Origin: JAJRZX01 sp964407495
Lineage (GTDB): Bacteria > Desulfobacterota > GWC2-55-46 > JADFVP01
Direction of reading: 5' to 3'
DNA: 10,598 bases
Assembly: GCA_964407495.1 (NCBI GenBank)
Contig: CAYOVP010000065.1
Span: forward strand, 1-10,598
Positions within the stretch are counted from its first letter, which is position 1, and every line of letters begins with the position of its first letter. The notes under the pieces are model-generated. The model searched no databases. It had not been told where the DNA came from and worked only from the letters and a program-made list of their open reading frames with translations. Below, one piece after another: positions 1 through 6,670 of the stretch. Position numbers and translations under genes: made by a program.

Positions 1-477
1 CTAAAAGAAAGTAAGTAGCATATCGAGGGCCGCTGTTGCGGCCTCTTCTCTTATCTCTTCTCGTGATCCGCTGAACCTGAACTCATTGACTATGGTTTCG
101 CGGTCTTTTGAGGCAAGGGCCATGAAGACGAGGCCCACGGGTTTTTCTGTGGTGCCGCCACTGGGGCCGGCTATGCCTGTGACCGAGATGGCGATGTCTG
201 TAGAGAGGCTATGGAGCGCTCCTTCGGCCATTTCTGCGGCTGTCTCAGCGGAGACTGCGCCAAAGGTACGGAGGGTCTCTGGTCTTACGCCGAGGAGTTT
301 TTCTTTGAGGGCGTTGCTGTATGTTATTACGCCTCCGGCATAGTAAGCAGAACTTCCGGGCACGTCGGTGATGAGTTTTGAGACGAGCCCGCCTGTGCAG
401 GACTCTGCAACTGATAGCGAGAGGCCTCTTTCGCGAAGGCGTAGGCCCGTTTCTTCGGCAAGCGTCGAGGGTTTCAT
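1..477 (-). CDS. pncC: Nicotinamide-nucleotide amidohydrolase (stand-alone CinA C-terminal domain)
   Basis: This 158-residue protein is the CinA C-terminal domain on its own. Proteins of this family deamidate nicotinamide mononucleotide to nicotinate mononucleotide in the cytoplasm, which recycles NAD fragments such as those released by bacterial DNA ligase. The family signature AESCTGG is at residues 24-30, with S26 the expected nucleophile. Y53 and K58 (in the segment TYSNALK) lie where the family keeps its conserved Tyr and Lys. The glycine-rich VTGIAGPSGGT motif followed by KPVG is at about residues 99-115. The length fits a PncC/YgaD-type protein; full-length CinA is about 410 residues with an N-terminal MoCF-like domain, which is absent here. 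The ATG overlaps the pgpA stop codon by four bases (ATGA), so translation is probably coupled, and no strong Shine-Dalgarno sequence precedes it. The gene is complete: its TAG is the first three bases of the window. The older name 'competence-damage protein' is misleading. Confidence 0.93.
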   Translation of the reverse strand: MKPSTLAEETGLRLRERGLSLSVAESCTGGLVSKLITDVPGSSAYYAGGVITYSNALKEKLLGVRPETLRTFGAVSAETAAEMAEGALHSLSTDIAISVTGIAGPSGGTTEKPVGLVFMALASKDRETIVNEFRFSGSREEIREEAATAALDMLLTFF

Positions 478-929
478 GAGAAGAGGTAGAGTATCATATG
501 GGCCGATATATTGGCGTAAATACCAGCGGCAGTGTCATCGAGGACAATGCCTGCGCCTCCACCGAGGCCGCGGTCTATGAGAGATACCGGGTATGGCTTC
601 AAGATATCAAAAATACGAAAGAGAATAAAGACCATTATGGCATTGAGGAGGTTGAACGGTATGAGGAATGAAGCCATGAGAAAGCCCGAGACCTCGTCGC
701 AGACGATTGCGCCGGGGTCTTTCTTGTTGAGCCTCGCGGCAGTGCTTCCGGCGGCATAGATGGAGACAATGGTGACGCCTGCAAGGACCAGGGCATGGAG
801 GGCCGTGCCAGTGCCTGCCTCGAGCCAGGCTATGAGCACGCCTGCGAGGGTGCCGGCTGTGCCGGGGGCCCTGGGGCTGAGCCCGAGGTATGCGCCCGTT
901 GCTATGAAGAAGAGGACCTTGTCTTTCAT
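474..929 (-). CDS. pgpA: Phosphatidylglycerophosphatase A
   Basis: This 151-residue inner-membrane enzyme is predicted to remove the phosphate from phosphatidylglycerophosphate to give phosphatidylglycerol. The PgpA family pattern is complete: LSPRAPGTAGTL near residues 17-28, the acidic block KKDPGAIVCDEVSG at 69-82, FRIFDILKPYP at 104-114 and GGAGIVLDDTAAGIYAN at 124-140. The acidic residues of these blocks are expected to bind the metal and substrate. Hydrophobic stretches around 28-60 and 83-107 and at the C-terminus fit a small multi-pass protein. It follows rodA by 49 bases and overlaps pncC by four, so it is probably co-transcribed with the cell-elongation genes. Its own ribosome-binding site is weak. 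A pgpA-cinA pairing is common in proteobacteria, and I would expect recA or a neighbour of recA beyond the left edge, though that is not visible. Confidence 0.94.
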   Translation of the reverse strand: MKDKVLFFIATGAYLGLSPRAPGTAGTLAGVLIAWLEAGTGTALHALVLAGVTIVSIYAAGSTAARLNKKDPGAIVCDEVSGFLMASFLIPFNLLNAIMVFILFRIFDILKPYPVSLIDRGLGGGAGIVLDDTAAGIYANISAHMILYLFS

Positions 930-978
930 TATTTTGCTTTATTTCTCTCAGGCCAGGTATGCATGCCTTCCTCTTACA

Positions 979-2079
979 CTAAAATATGAACCTCCGCATC
1001 CTGATATTGATGATGAGTCCCATGGCGGTCATGGAGACAACGAGGAACGAGCCGCCGTAACTTATGAAGGGCAGTGGTACTCCCACCACGGGCAGGAGTC
1101 CTGTGACCATGCCGAGGTTTATTATCACGTGCCAGAAGAACATGGATGATATGCCGAAGGCAAGGAGAAAACCGAACCTGTCCTTCGAGGAGGTGGCCGC
1201 ACTTAGTCCCTTCATGACGAGGGCAAAGAATATGATGATGACTACGCATGACCCGACAAAGCCCCATTCTTCAGCAAAGACGGAGAATATGAAGTCTGTG
1301 TGGTGTTCTGGGAGGAACATGAGTTTGCCCTGGGTGCCGTGGGTGAAGCCCTTGCCGATGAACCCCCCGGAGCCTATGGCGATCTTACTCTGCAGAAGGT
1401 GGTACCCCGAGCCATAGGGGTCGCGTCCTGGGTTGAGGAAACTCGTGAGCCTGGCCTTCTGGTAGTCCTTGAGGCTCATCCAGGCAAAGGGGGCCACTGC
1501 CGCGGCCACTGCCATGATGGCGGCCATGGTGCGCTTTCGAACGCCCACCACGAGTGTCATGGAGCAGAAGATGGCAAAGAGTATGATGGCTGTGCCAAGG
1601 TCTGGCTGCTTCATGATGAGGACAAAGGGAACAAAGAGTATGATGCCCGGGACGATGAGGTCTCTCATGTCGAGTTTGCGCCCGGCCAGGTTCTTCATGC
1701 TGAAGTAGCGCGCGAGCATGACGATGAGGGCGAGTTTCGCTATCTCCGAGGGTTGGATGGTGATGACCCCGAGGTCGAGCCAGCGCCTGGCCCCTCCGCT
1801 GGACCTGCCCATGACAAAGACGAGGACCAGGAGCAGAACAGAGGACCCGTATACGAGATAGGCGAAGCGTTCCAGGAGGTGGTAGTTCAGCACCATGGCA
1901 ACGGCCATGAAGAAGAGGCCTATGAGTGCCCAGTACAAGGCCTTGGTGTGTATGGCAGGGTTACTAATATGGGTGGCGCTGTATATGGAGCCAAGCCCTA
2001 TTATGACCAGGGCCGCCGTAAGTGCAAGGGCCCCGATATCGAGGTGGGTAATCAGGTGTCTGTCTACTAATCCTCTCAT
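979..2079 (-). CDS. rodA: Peptidoglycan glycosyltransferase RodA (SEDS family)
   Basis: RodA polymerises lipid II into glycan strands during side-wall growth, working as a pair with the PBP2 encoded just upstream. From the chosen start the protein has 366 residues and about ten hydrophobic segments. SEDS motifs are clear: GARRWLDLG at 96-104, QPSEIAKL at 109-116, KQPDLGTA near 157, LPEHHTDFIFSVFAEEWGF at 256-274 and GVPLPFISYGGS at 333-344. D262 in the HHTDF block corresponds to the catalytically essential aspartate of RodA. I chose the ATG at 2079 because it forms an ATGA overlap with the mrdA stop and has a GGAG nine bases ahead. An in-frame ATG at 2094 would add five residues but has a poorer ribosome-binding site. 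SEDS relatives FtsW and SpoVE are possible by fold, but the adjacent PBP2 and mreBCD settle the assignment. It ends in TAG, followed by 49 bases before pgpA. Confidence 0.96.
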   Translation of the reverse strand: MRGLVDRHLITHLDIGALALTAALVIIGLGSIYSATHISNPAIHTKALYWALIGLFFMAVAMVLNYHLLERFAYLVYGSSVLLLVLVFVMGRSSGGARRWLDLGVITIQPSEIAKLALIVMLARYFSMKNLAGRKLDMRDLIVPGIILFVPFVLIMKQPDLGTAIILFAIFCSMTLVVGVRKRTMAAIMAVAAAVAPFAWMSLKDYQKARLTSFLNPGRDPYGSGYHLLQSKIAIGSGGFIGKGFTHGTQGKLMFLPEHHTDFIFSVFAEEWGFVGSCVVIIIFFALVMKGLSAATSSKDRFGFLLAFGISSMFFWHVIINLGMVTGLLPVVGVPLPFISYGGSFLVVSMTAMGLIINIRMRRFIF

Positions 2080-3977
2080 TGTTTTTTGCTCCATGGCGCC
2101 CCTGGCGGCCTCGATGGGCCGGGGCTGGCCGGGGTTTTCATTGAACTGCGCATTCTTTTTCCGGTGAGATAGGCCCTTATGACCTCTTTTGCCACAGGCG
2201 CGGCGGCCCTGGCGCCGAACCCTCCGTGCTCCACGAGCACGGCTACTACAATCTGGGGGTCGTCATAGGGCGCAAAACCCACGAACCAGGCATGGTCGCG
2301 GAGTTTGTAGCGGACCTTCTCGATGTCCCGCTCACGCTCTATCATGTGCGCCACCTGTGCGGTACCCGTCTTTCCGGCTATCTTGAGGCGGCGGTCGCGA
2401 AGGCCCCTTGCAGTGCCCTTCTTGTCGTTCACAACGCCCTTCAGGGCCTTTCGTATCTTCTCAAGGATATCTGGCGGTATGTCCACTGAGCCCCGTATCT
2501 CAGGGGTGTTTTCTTCCAAGACCTTGCCCTCTGGTGTACTTATCTTTCTTACTATCTCCGGCCTGAAGAGGGTGCCGCCGTTGGCAATGGCCACGTATGC
2601 ACTGGCGAGTTGCATGGGCGTGGCGAGCATGAAACCCTGGCCCACGGCAACGGAGATGGTCTCTCCGCGGTACCATCGTTCTTTCTTGACGCGTTTCTTC
2701 CACTCGGAACTCGGCACGAGCCCGGATTTTTCTCCACCGAGCCTTATGCCGGTAGGTGACCCGAATCCAAAGGACTTCGCGTGTTTTGCTATGGTGTCCA
2801 CGCCGAGCATGAGCCCCACCTGGTAGAAGAATGTATCAGAAGACTCGATGATTGCCCGTTCGTAGTTTATCTTGCCGTGACCTTCTTCCTTCCAGTCGCG
2901 GTAGGGTCTTCCGGCAAAGACGAAAACAGGACCAGAGTCTATGAGGGTCTTCGGGGTAATGGCCCCCTCGGTGAGGGCAGAGGCGGCCACAATGGGCTTG
3001 AAGGTGGAGGCCGGGGGGTACTGGCCCTGTATGGTGCGGTTGGTAAGGGGGTGCAGGGGGTCTCTCACGAGGGCGTTCCAGTCCTTGCTCGTGATGACGC
3101 CGGCAGAGAGGCGCTCTGGATCAAAGGCCGGCTTGCTCACCAGGGCAAGGACCTCGCCTGTACGCGGGTCGAGGGCCACGACAGAGCCGGCGTTCTCGCC
3201 AAGGGCCTGCCAGGCCGCGAGTTGGGTCTTGAGGTCTATGGTAAGGGTAATGTCGTTTCCAGGGTAGGGAGGGGTCCAGCCGAGGACATTTATCTTTCTC
3301 CCAAGGGCATCCACCTCTATGTCCTTGAACCCGTCCTTGCCGTGGAGAAAATCCTCGAAGGTCTTCTCTATGCCGTACTTGCCGAGGTAGTCGCCGGCAT
3401 CATAACCGCGGGACTTGAGTTTTTTCAGTTCTTCTATGTTCAGTTCCCCGAGATATCCTATGAGGTGTGAGAGGGCGGGGCCATAGATGTACTCTCTCTT
3501 CGGCGTCACATCGAGCATGACGCCATGCATCTCGAAGTTGAAGGACTCTATCTTAACGGTCTCTTCCCAGGAGAGGTCTTCCTTGAGTTTTACGGCCCTG
3601 AAGGGGGGCTGACCGCGGGCGCGTCTGAGTTTACGCGCTATGGTCTCCTCGTCAATACCCACGAGTTCATGGAGCATGGCCTTTGTGCGGGGCCAGTCCG
3701 TCACGTCCTCTGGTATTATGTAGAGGTCGAAACCAGGGCGGTTTATGGCGAGTTTTATGCCGTTCCTGTCGTAGAGGATGCCCCGCGGGGCCTGAGACTT
3801 TATGGTGCGGGTCTTGTTGTGGCGGGATAGATCCGAGTAGTATCCGCCCTGCATTATCTGCAGGTGCCAGAAGCGGACGATGACGACGAAGAAGAGTAGT
3901 GAGGCGAGAATGATGGCCAGTGAAGCCCTCTTCCTGAGTTCCACCGGCTCCTTGTCCTGAAAGAATCTCCCGCCCAT
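2076..3977 (-). CDS. mrdA: Penicillin-binding protein 2 (elongation-specific transpeptidase)
   Basis: This 633-residue class B penicillin-binding protein is the DD-transpeptidase that crosslinks new side-wall peptidoglycan in the periplasm. A short cytoplasmic tail is followed by one membrane anchor at about residues 18-36. A PBP dimerisation/pedestal region starts at about 60, with the early APRGILYDRNG motif at 63-73. The transpeptidase domain spans roughly 255-605. Catalytic motifs are STFK (S324 nucleophile, K327), S379-S-D381 in the SxN position, and KTG at 536-538. An aspartate in the second motif, within ESSDTFFYQ, is usual for PBP2 proteins of Gram-negative bacteria. The C-terminal 25 residues are Pro/Ser/Lys-rich and probably disordered. 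The ATG is preceded by AAGGGAGG three bases away, which runs over the mreD stop codon. The stop codon overlaps the rodA start, consistent with balanced synthesis of the polymerase and crosslinking partners. Confidence 0.96.
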   Translation of the reverse strand: MGGRFFQDKEPVELRKRASLAIILASLLFFVVIVRFWHLQIMQGGYYSDLSRHNKTRTIKSQAPRGILYDRNGIKLAINRPGFDLYIIPEDVTDWPRTKAMLHELVGIDEETIARKLRRARGQPPFRAVKLKEDLSWEETVKIESFNFEMHGVMLDVTPKREYIYGPALSHLIGYLGELNIEELKKLKSRGYDAGDYLGKYGIEKTFEDFLHGKDGFKDIEVDALGRKINVLGWTPPYPGNDITLTIDLKTQLAAWQALGENAGSVVALDPRTGEVLALVSKPAFDPERLSAGVITSKDWNALVRDPLHPLTNRTIQGQYPPASTFKPIVAASALTEGAITPKTLIDSGPVFVFAGRPYRDWKEEGHGKINYERAIIESSDTFFYQVGLMLGVDTIAKHAKSFGFGSPTGIRLGGEKSGLVPSSEWKKRVKKERWYRGETISVAVGQGFMLATPMQLASAYVAIANGGTLFRPEIVRKISTPEGKVLEENTPEIRGSVDIPPDILEKIRKALKGVVNDKKGTARGLRDRRLKIAGKTGTAQVAHMIERERDIEKVRYKLRDHAWFVGFAPYDDPQIVVAVLVEHGGFGARAAAPVAKEVIRAYLTGKRMRSSMKTPASPGPSRPPGAPWSKKQ

Positions 3978-3986
3978 CTGCCTCCC

Positions 3987-4466
3987 TTACCTCTCGATGG
4001 CGTGGGGAGAGACCATGGTATCTACGCGTCCGAGGAGGTTCATGACAAAGGGGGCGAAGAAGGAAGTGAGGACTATATCGGCGAGGGTGAGGTACGAGAG
4101 CCCTATCTCGCTGTTTATGCTCCGCATTATGAGGTATATGAGGAATACCTTTACCGAGGTCAGGGCCAGGGCGGTAATGGCCGAGACCCCGGGGCTCCTG
4201 AAGTGGACTTTGTGCGAGAGGAAGTAGACGGCGAGAAATACCGCCATGTAGGAAAAGGACGTTGAGCCAAGTACCCCGCCGAGGAATATGTCCTCGATGT
4301 AACCGAGGAGGAAACAGAAGATCACACCAGATATATTCGGCCTCGTTACAGCAGTATAGAAAACGAGGAGCAGGAGTATGTCCGGCATGGGAAGGGAAGT
4401 GACGAGCGTACTCTCCACCACGAGATATGCAATTGAAATAATTATGAGTGAGATGTATCCGCGCAT
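3987..4466 (-). CDS. mreD: Rod shape-determining protein MreD
   Basis: This 159-residue, very hydrophobic protein sits in the inner membrane and is part of the Rod complex with MreB, MreC, PBP2 and RodA. Five or six membrane-spanning stretches can be seen, for example around residues 3-23, 28-42, 45-60, 72-85, 95-115 and 125-145. The family pattern of a loop glycine/aspartate followed by spaced glycines is present in LLGYIEDIFLGGVLGSTSF (about 53-71). MreD sequences diverge quickly, so the call rests on this motif, the length (MreD is usually 150-175 residues) and the position between mreC and mrdA. It starts 8 bases after the mreC stop codon without a clear Shine-Dalgarno sequence, suggesting translational coupling, and ends 9 bases before mrdA. 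Confidence 0.92.
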   Translation of the reverse strand: MRGYISLIIISIAYLVVESTLVTSLPMPDILLLLVFYTAVTRPNISGVIFCFLLGYIEDIFLGGVLGSTSFSYMAVFLAVYFLSHKVHFRSPGVSAITALALTSVKVFLIYLIMRSINSEIGLSYLTLADIVLTSFFAPFVMNLLGRVDTMVSPHAIER

Positions 4467-4474
4467 GGTTTCGG

Positions 4475-5347
4475 CTATTTTTTCTTTATTCTCGTTATGG
4501 TATCACGCGCCCCGGCCTTGGACCTGGGGCCGGCCTTGGAGAGCACGACGAGTACGTCCTCCAGGGTCTTGAAGTTCACCGAGGGCGTTACCTCCACGTG
4601 ATTGAAGAAGTTGTCGCGGCCCTTTTTCACGGCCGTGACCTCGCCTACTACGAGCCCCTTTGGGAAGAGCCCGGAGAAGCCAGAGGTGATTATCGTGTCT
4701 CCCACCTTGACGTCGTCGAGTTGACGGACGTACTTAAGTATCAGCCCGTCCTTCCCGTTGCCCTCGGCTATGGCGCGGACCCTGGTACGCTCCACCATTG
4801 CCTCGATATTGGACCTCGGATCTGTGTTGAGAAGGACGGTCGCCGTTGTGGGGGTCACGTCGGTGATCCTTCCAACTATGCCGAGCGGGCTGATTACGGC
4901 CATGTCGCGGGCAATTCCGTCCTTACTGCCCTTGTTGATCACCGCCGTGCGGGTCCACCTTGCCGCGTTGTAGGCTATTATACCGGCGGCGGTAGCGTTC
5001 AGCCTGGCCTCTTTCCTGTACTGGAGAAGGGTCTTGAGCCTCTCGGTAAGGCGGAGTTCTTCCTTGAGTTTCCGGTTCTCCTCTTCCATGGCCAGGAGGG
5101 CCTTCCTGTACTCTTCGCTCTTTTCCTTGGCCCCTATGACTGCGACGTACTTGTTCACGGCGTCTGCGCCTGCGCGGTAGACCGACATTATGGAGTTCTG
5201 AACCGGTGTGAGTGTGATGGAGATGAACCTCTTCAGGACATAGCCCCTCTCGCCCACGCTCGTATCGGTGAGTGCCAGGTGGAGCGAGAAGAGGGCCAGG
5301 AGGGCCGCTACGATGATTACCTGGTTTTTCCTGATAAAGGAATTCAT
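4475..5347 (-). CDS. mreC: Rod shape-determining protein MreC
   Basis: MreC is a bitopic inner-membrane protein whose periplasmic part binds and activates PBP2 and links it to MreB through MreD. The 290-residue product has a short basic N-terminus, one membrane segment at about residues 9-26, a Glu/Lys-rich coiled coil at about 70-108 and the two-lobed beta domain at about 115-270. Typical MreC sequences are NKGSKDGIARDMAVISPLGI (138-157) and TSGFSGLFPKGLVVGEV (221-237). The tail is basic and ends in KKK. The reading frame stays open 20 codons upstream to another ATG at 5407. I prefer 5347 because the membrane anchor then begins soon after the start and a GGCGAG lies seven bases ahead, while 5407 has no ribosome-binding site and the extra residues look non-native. 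It is separated from mreB by 107 bases that hold a hairpin. Confidence 0.94.
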   Translation of the reverse strand: MNSFIRKNQVIIVAALLALFSLHLALTDTSVGERGYVLKRFISITLTPVQNSIMSVYRAGADAVNKYVAVIGAKEKSEEYRKALLAMEEENRKLKEELRLTERLKTLLQYRKEARLNATAAGIIAYNAARWTRTAVINKGSKDGIARDMAVISPLGIVGRITDVTPTTATVLLNTDPRSNIEAMVERTRVRAIAEGNGKDGLILKYVRQLDDVKVGDTIITSGFSGLFPKGLVVGEVTAVKKGRDNFFNHVEVTPSVNFKTLEDVLVVLSKAGPRSKAGARDTITRIKKK

Positions 5348-5429
5348 GATGTTTCTCGCCGTGGTCAGAAGGTGGCCACATTCACGGCTCTGTCGGGGCC
5401 AGGTCATAAAGGAAGCGACCTGCGCCGTG

Positions 5430-5453
5430 CTGGGCCGTCCGGGGACGGCCCAG
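5430..5453 (-). promoter_or_regulatory. GC-rich hairpin in the mreB-mreC gap
   Basis: An 11-base perfect inverted repeat (CTGGGCCGTCC / GGACGGCCCAG) is separated by two bases. In RNA it would more likely fold as a 10-bp stem with a four-base loop. It begins one base after the mreB stop codon, between mreB and mreC. No run of U follows on the transcribed (minus) strand, so it is not a standard intrinsic terminator. It may slow or partly stop transcription, or protect the 3' end of an mreB-only transcript. The stem is seen directly; the role is inference. Confidence 0.6.
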
Positions 5454-5454
5454 T

Positions 5455-6486
5455 TCAGTTGGGAAGAGTCACTTCCTTCAAGAGTGTTATCTCGTCAAGA
5501 AGCCTGCCGGCGCCCTTGACCACGCAGGTAAGGGGATCGTCGGCAATGGTCACGGGAAGCATGGTCTCTTCCCGCAGTATTACATCGAGATTCTTTATGA
5601 GCGCTCCGCCTCCGGCAAGGACCAGGCCCTTGTCAACGAGGTCTGCGGCGAGTTCGGGAGGAGTGGTCTCGAGTACGTGCTTTACGGCGTCTATGAGGGC
5701 GCTGATGGGCTCGTTCATGGCCTCGCGAATCTCCTGCCCGTCTATCTGCAGGGTAGTGGGTATGCCTGTTATGAGGTTCGAGCCCTTTATCTCCATCTTC
5801 TGCGTGTTGTCCTCGGGCAGGGGCAGTCCAAAGTGCATCTTTATGGTCTCGGCCACGCCGGTGCCTATGGAGAGGTTGTATTTTCTCTTTATATACTGGG
5901 CTATTACCTGGTCTAGTTTGTCCCCGCCTATGCGGATGGACTTTGCCCGGACTATGCCGGCAAGGGAGATTACGGCTATCTCCGAGGTCCCGCCTCCTAT
6001 GTCCACTATCATGTTGCCCGAGGGCTCTGTAATGGGCAGACCCGCGCCTATGGCCGCGGCCATGGGCTCTTCTATGAGATAGACCTCCGAGGCGCCGGCA
6101 GAGTAGGCCGATTCCTTTACAGCCCTCTTTTCCACCTGCGTAATGCCCGAGGGTACGCCGACGATGATGCGGGGGCGCACGAAGAACTTTCTGTTGTGTA
6201 CCTTGGCTATGAAGTACTTGAGCATCTCTTCCGTGACCTCGAAGTCGGCGATGACGCCGTCCTTGAGGGGACGTATGGCCGAGATGTTGCCAGGGGTCTT
6301 GCCCAGCATTGCCTTGGCCTCTGTGCCGACGGCAAGGACGCGCTGGTTGCCTCCGTCGCGCTTGACGGCCACAACAGATGGCTCATTGGTAACGATACCC
6401 TTGCCTTTCACGTAGATGAGGGTACTCGCCGTGCCAAGGTCGATGGCGAGGTCGTTGGAAAACATGTTCATCAGTCTATTAAACAT
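5455..6486 (-). CDS. mreB: Rod shape-determining protein MreB (bacterial actin)
   Basis: MreB is the actin-like ATPase that polymerises on the inner face of the cytoplasmic membrane and guides side-wall synthesis. The 343-residue length is standard. Nucleotide-binding motifs of the actin/Hsp70 fold are all present: phosphate-1 AIDLGTASTLIY at 14-25, connect-1 around IADFEVTEEMLKYFI at 79-93, EEPMAAAIGAGLPI at 139-152, phosphate-2 VDIGGGTSEIAVIS at 161-174 and the adenosine motif GLVLAGGGALIKNL at 287-300. The N-terminal MFNRLMNMFS could be a short amphipathic membrane-binding segment, as known for Gram-negative MreB. The ATG has a GGAG five bases ahead; an in-frame Met six codons in (6471) is a less likely start. 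It is the first gene of the left operon, and its predicted transcript start is about 24 bases upstream. Confidence 0.98.
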   Translation of the reverse strand: MFNRLMNMFSNDLAIDLGTASTLIYVKGKGIVTNEPSVVAVKRDGGNQRVLAVGTEAKAMLGKTPGNISAIRPLKDGVIADFEVTEEMLKYFIAKVHNRKFFVRPRIIVGVPSGITQVEKRAVKESAYSAGASEVYLIEEPMAAAIGAGLPITEPSGNMIVDIGGGTSEIAVISLAGIVRAKSIRIGGDKLDQVIAQYIKRKYNLSIGTGVAETIKMHFGLPLPEDNTQKMEIKGSNLITGIPTTLQIDGQEIREAMNEPISALIDAVKHVLETTPPELAADLVDKGLVLAGGGALIKNLDVILREETMLPVTIADDPLTCVVKGAGRLLDEITLLKEVTLPN

Positions 6487-6516
6487 CTCAACTCCGGGAT
6501 GGGGAAAATTTTTACG

Positions 6517-6546
6517 ATTCTATCAGACCCCCAGGGCTCTTGGCAA
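6517..6546 (-). promoter_or_regulatory. Sigma70-type promoter of the mreB operon
   Basis: Reading on the minus strand, TTGCCA (6546-6541, five of six matches to the -35 consensus) is followed after 18 bases by TAGAAT (6522-6517, five of six to the -10 consensus). A TG one base before the -10 makes it an extended -10. The stretch just upstream (6547-6567) is A/T-rich and could act as an UP element. A start near 6510 would give a leader of about 24 bases to the mreB ATG at 6486, enough for its ribosome-binding site. No promoter mapping is available. Confidence 0.7.
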
Positions 6547-6567
6547 GGATAAAGTTACATAAAAAGG

Positions 6568-6596
6568 TTGCGTTCAAGGAGAATTTTTCTTAATAT
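6568..6596 (+). promoter_or_regulatory. Candidate promoter of the ppiD-like/proS operon
   Basis: TTGCGT (6568-6573; three of six to the -35 consensus) and TAATAT (6591-6596; four of six to the -10 consensus) are 17 bases apart in an A/T-rich stretch. This is the best rightward candidate in the divergent gap. It is clearly weaker than the mreB promoter and could be a chance match. A start near 6603 would give a leader of about 70 bases. Confidence 0.35.
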
Positions 6597-6608
6597 TTAA
6601 CACTAAAT

Positions 6609-6622
6609 AGCGCATCTGCGCT
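6609..6622. repeat. Small palindrome upstream of the SurA/PpiD-like gene
   Basis: AGCGCA-TC-TGCGCT is a perfect six-base inverted repeat around two bases. It lies a few bases downstream of the candidate rightward promoter. It could be an operator half-site pair or a tiny RNA stem in the leader. It is short enough to be accidental. Confidence 0.35.
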
Positions 6623-6670
6623 GTGACGCTCATTACAAAAGCCAATGGCAAGGGGAGGAAAAACAAGTTT

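Noticed and set aside
379..381. Aspartate in the SxN position of PBP2 (residues 379-381 of the protein) as a broken active site
   Set aside because: Gram-negative PBP2 proteins commonly carry SxD in this position, and the other catalytic motifs are intact.
1300..2070. A 256-codon plus-strand frame opposite rodA
   Set aside because: The His/Gly/Glu-rich translation is typical of antisense to hydrophobic membrane protein codons.
5348..5407. A 20-codon N-terminal extension of MreC from an upstream ATG
   Set aside because: There is no ribosome-binding site before 5407, the extension is not MreC-like, and the membrane anchor is better placed with the 5347 start.
4448..6082. A 544-codon open frame on the plus strand across mreC and mreB
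   Set aside because: It is antisense to two genes with full family motifs. Its translation has no recognisable domain and follows from the codon bias of the real genes.
6623..6670. A 16-codon GTG-initiated extension of the SurA/PpiD-like protein
   Set aside because: The GTG falls right at the palindrome, has no ribosome-binding site, and an AGGGGAGGA inside the extension points to the ATG at 6671.
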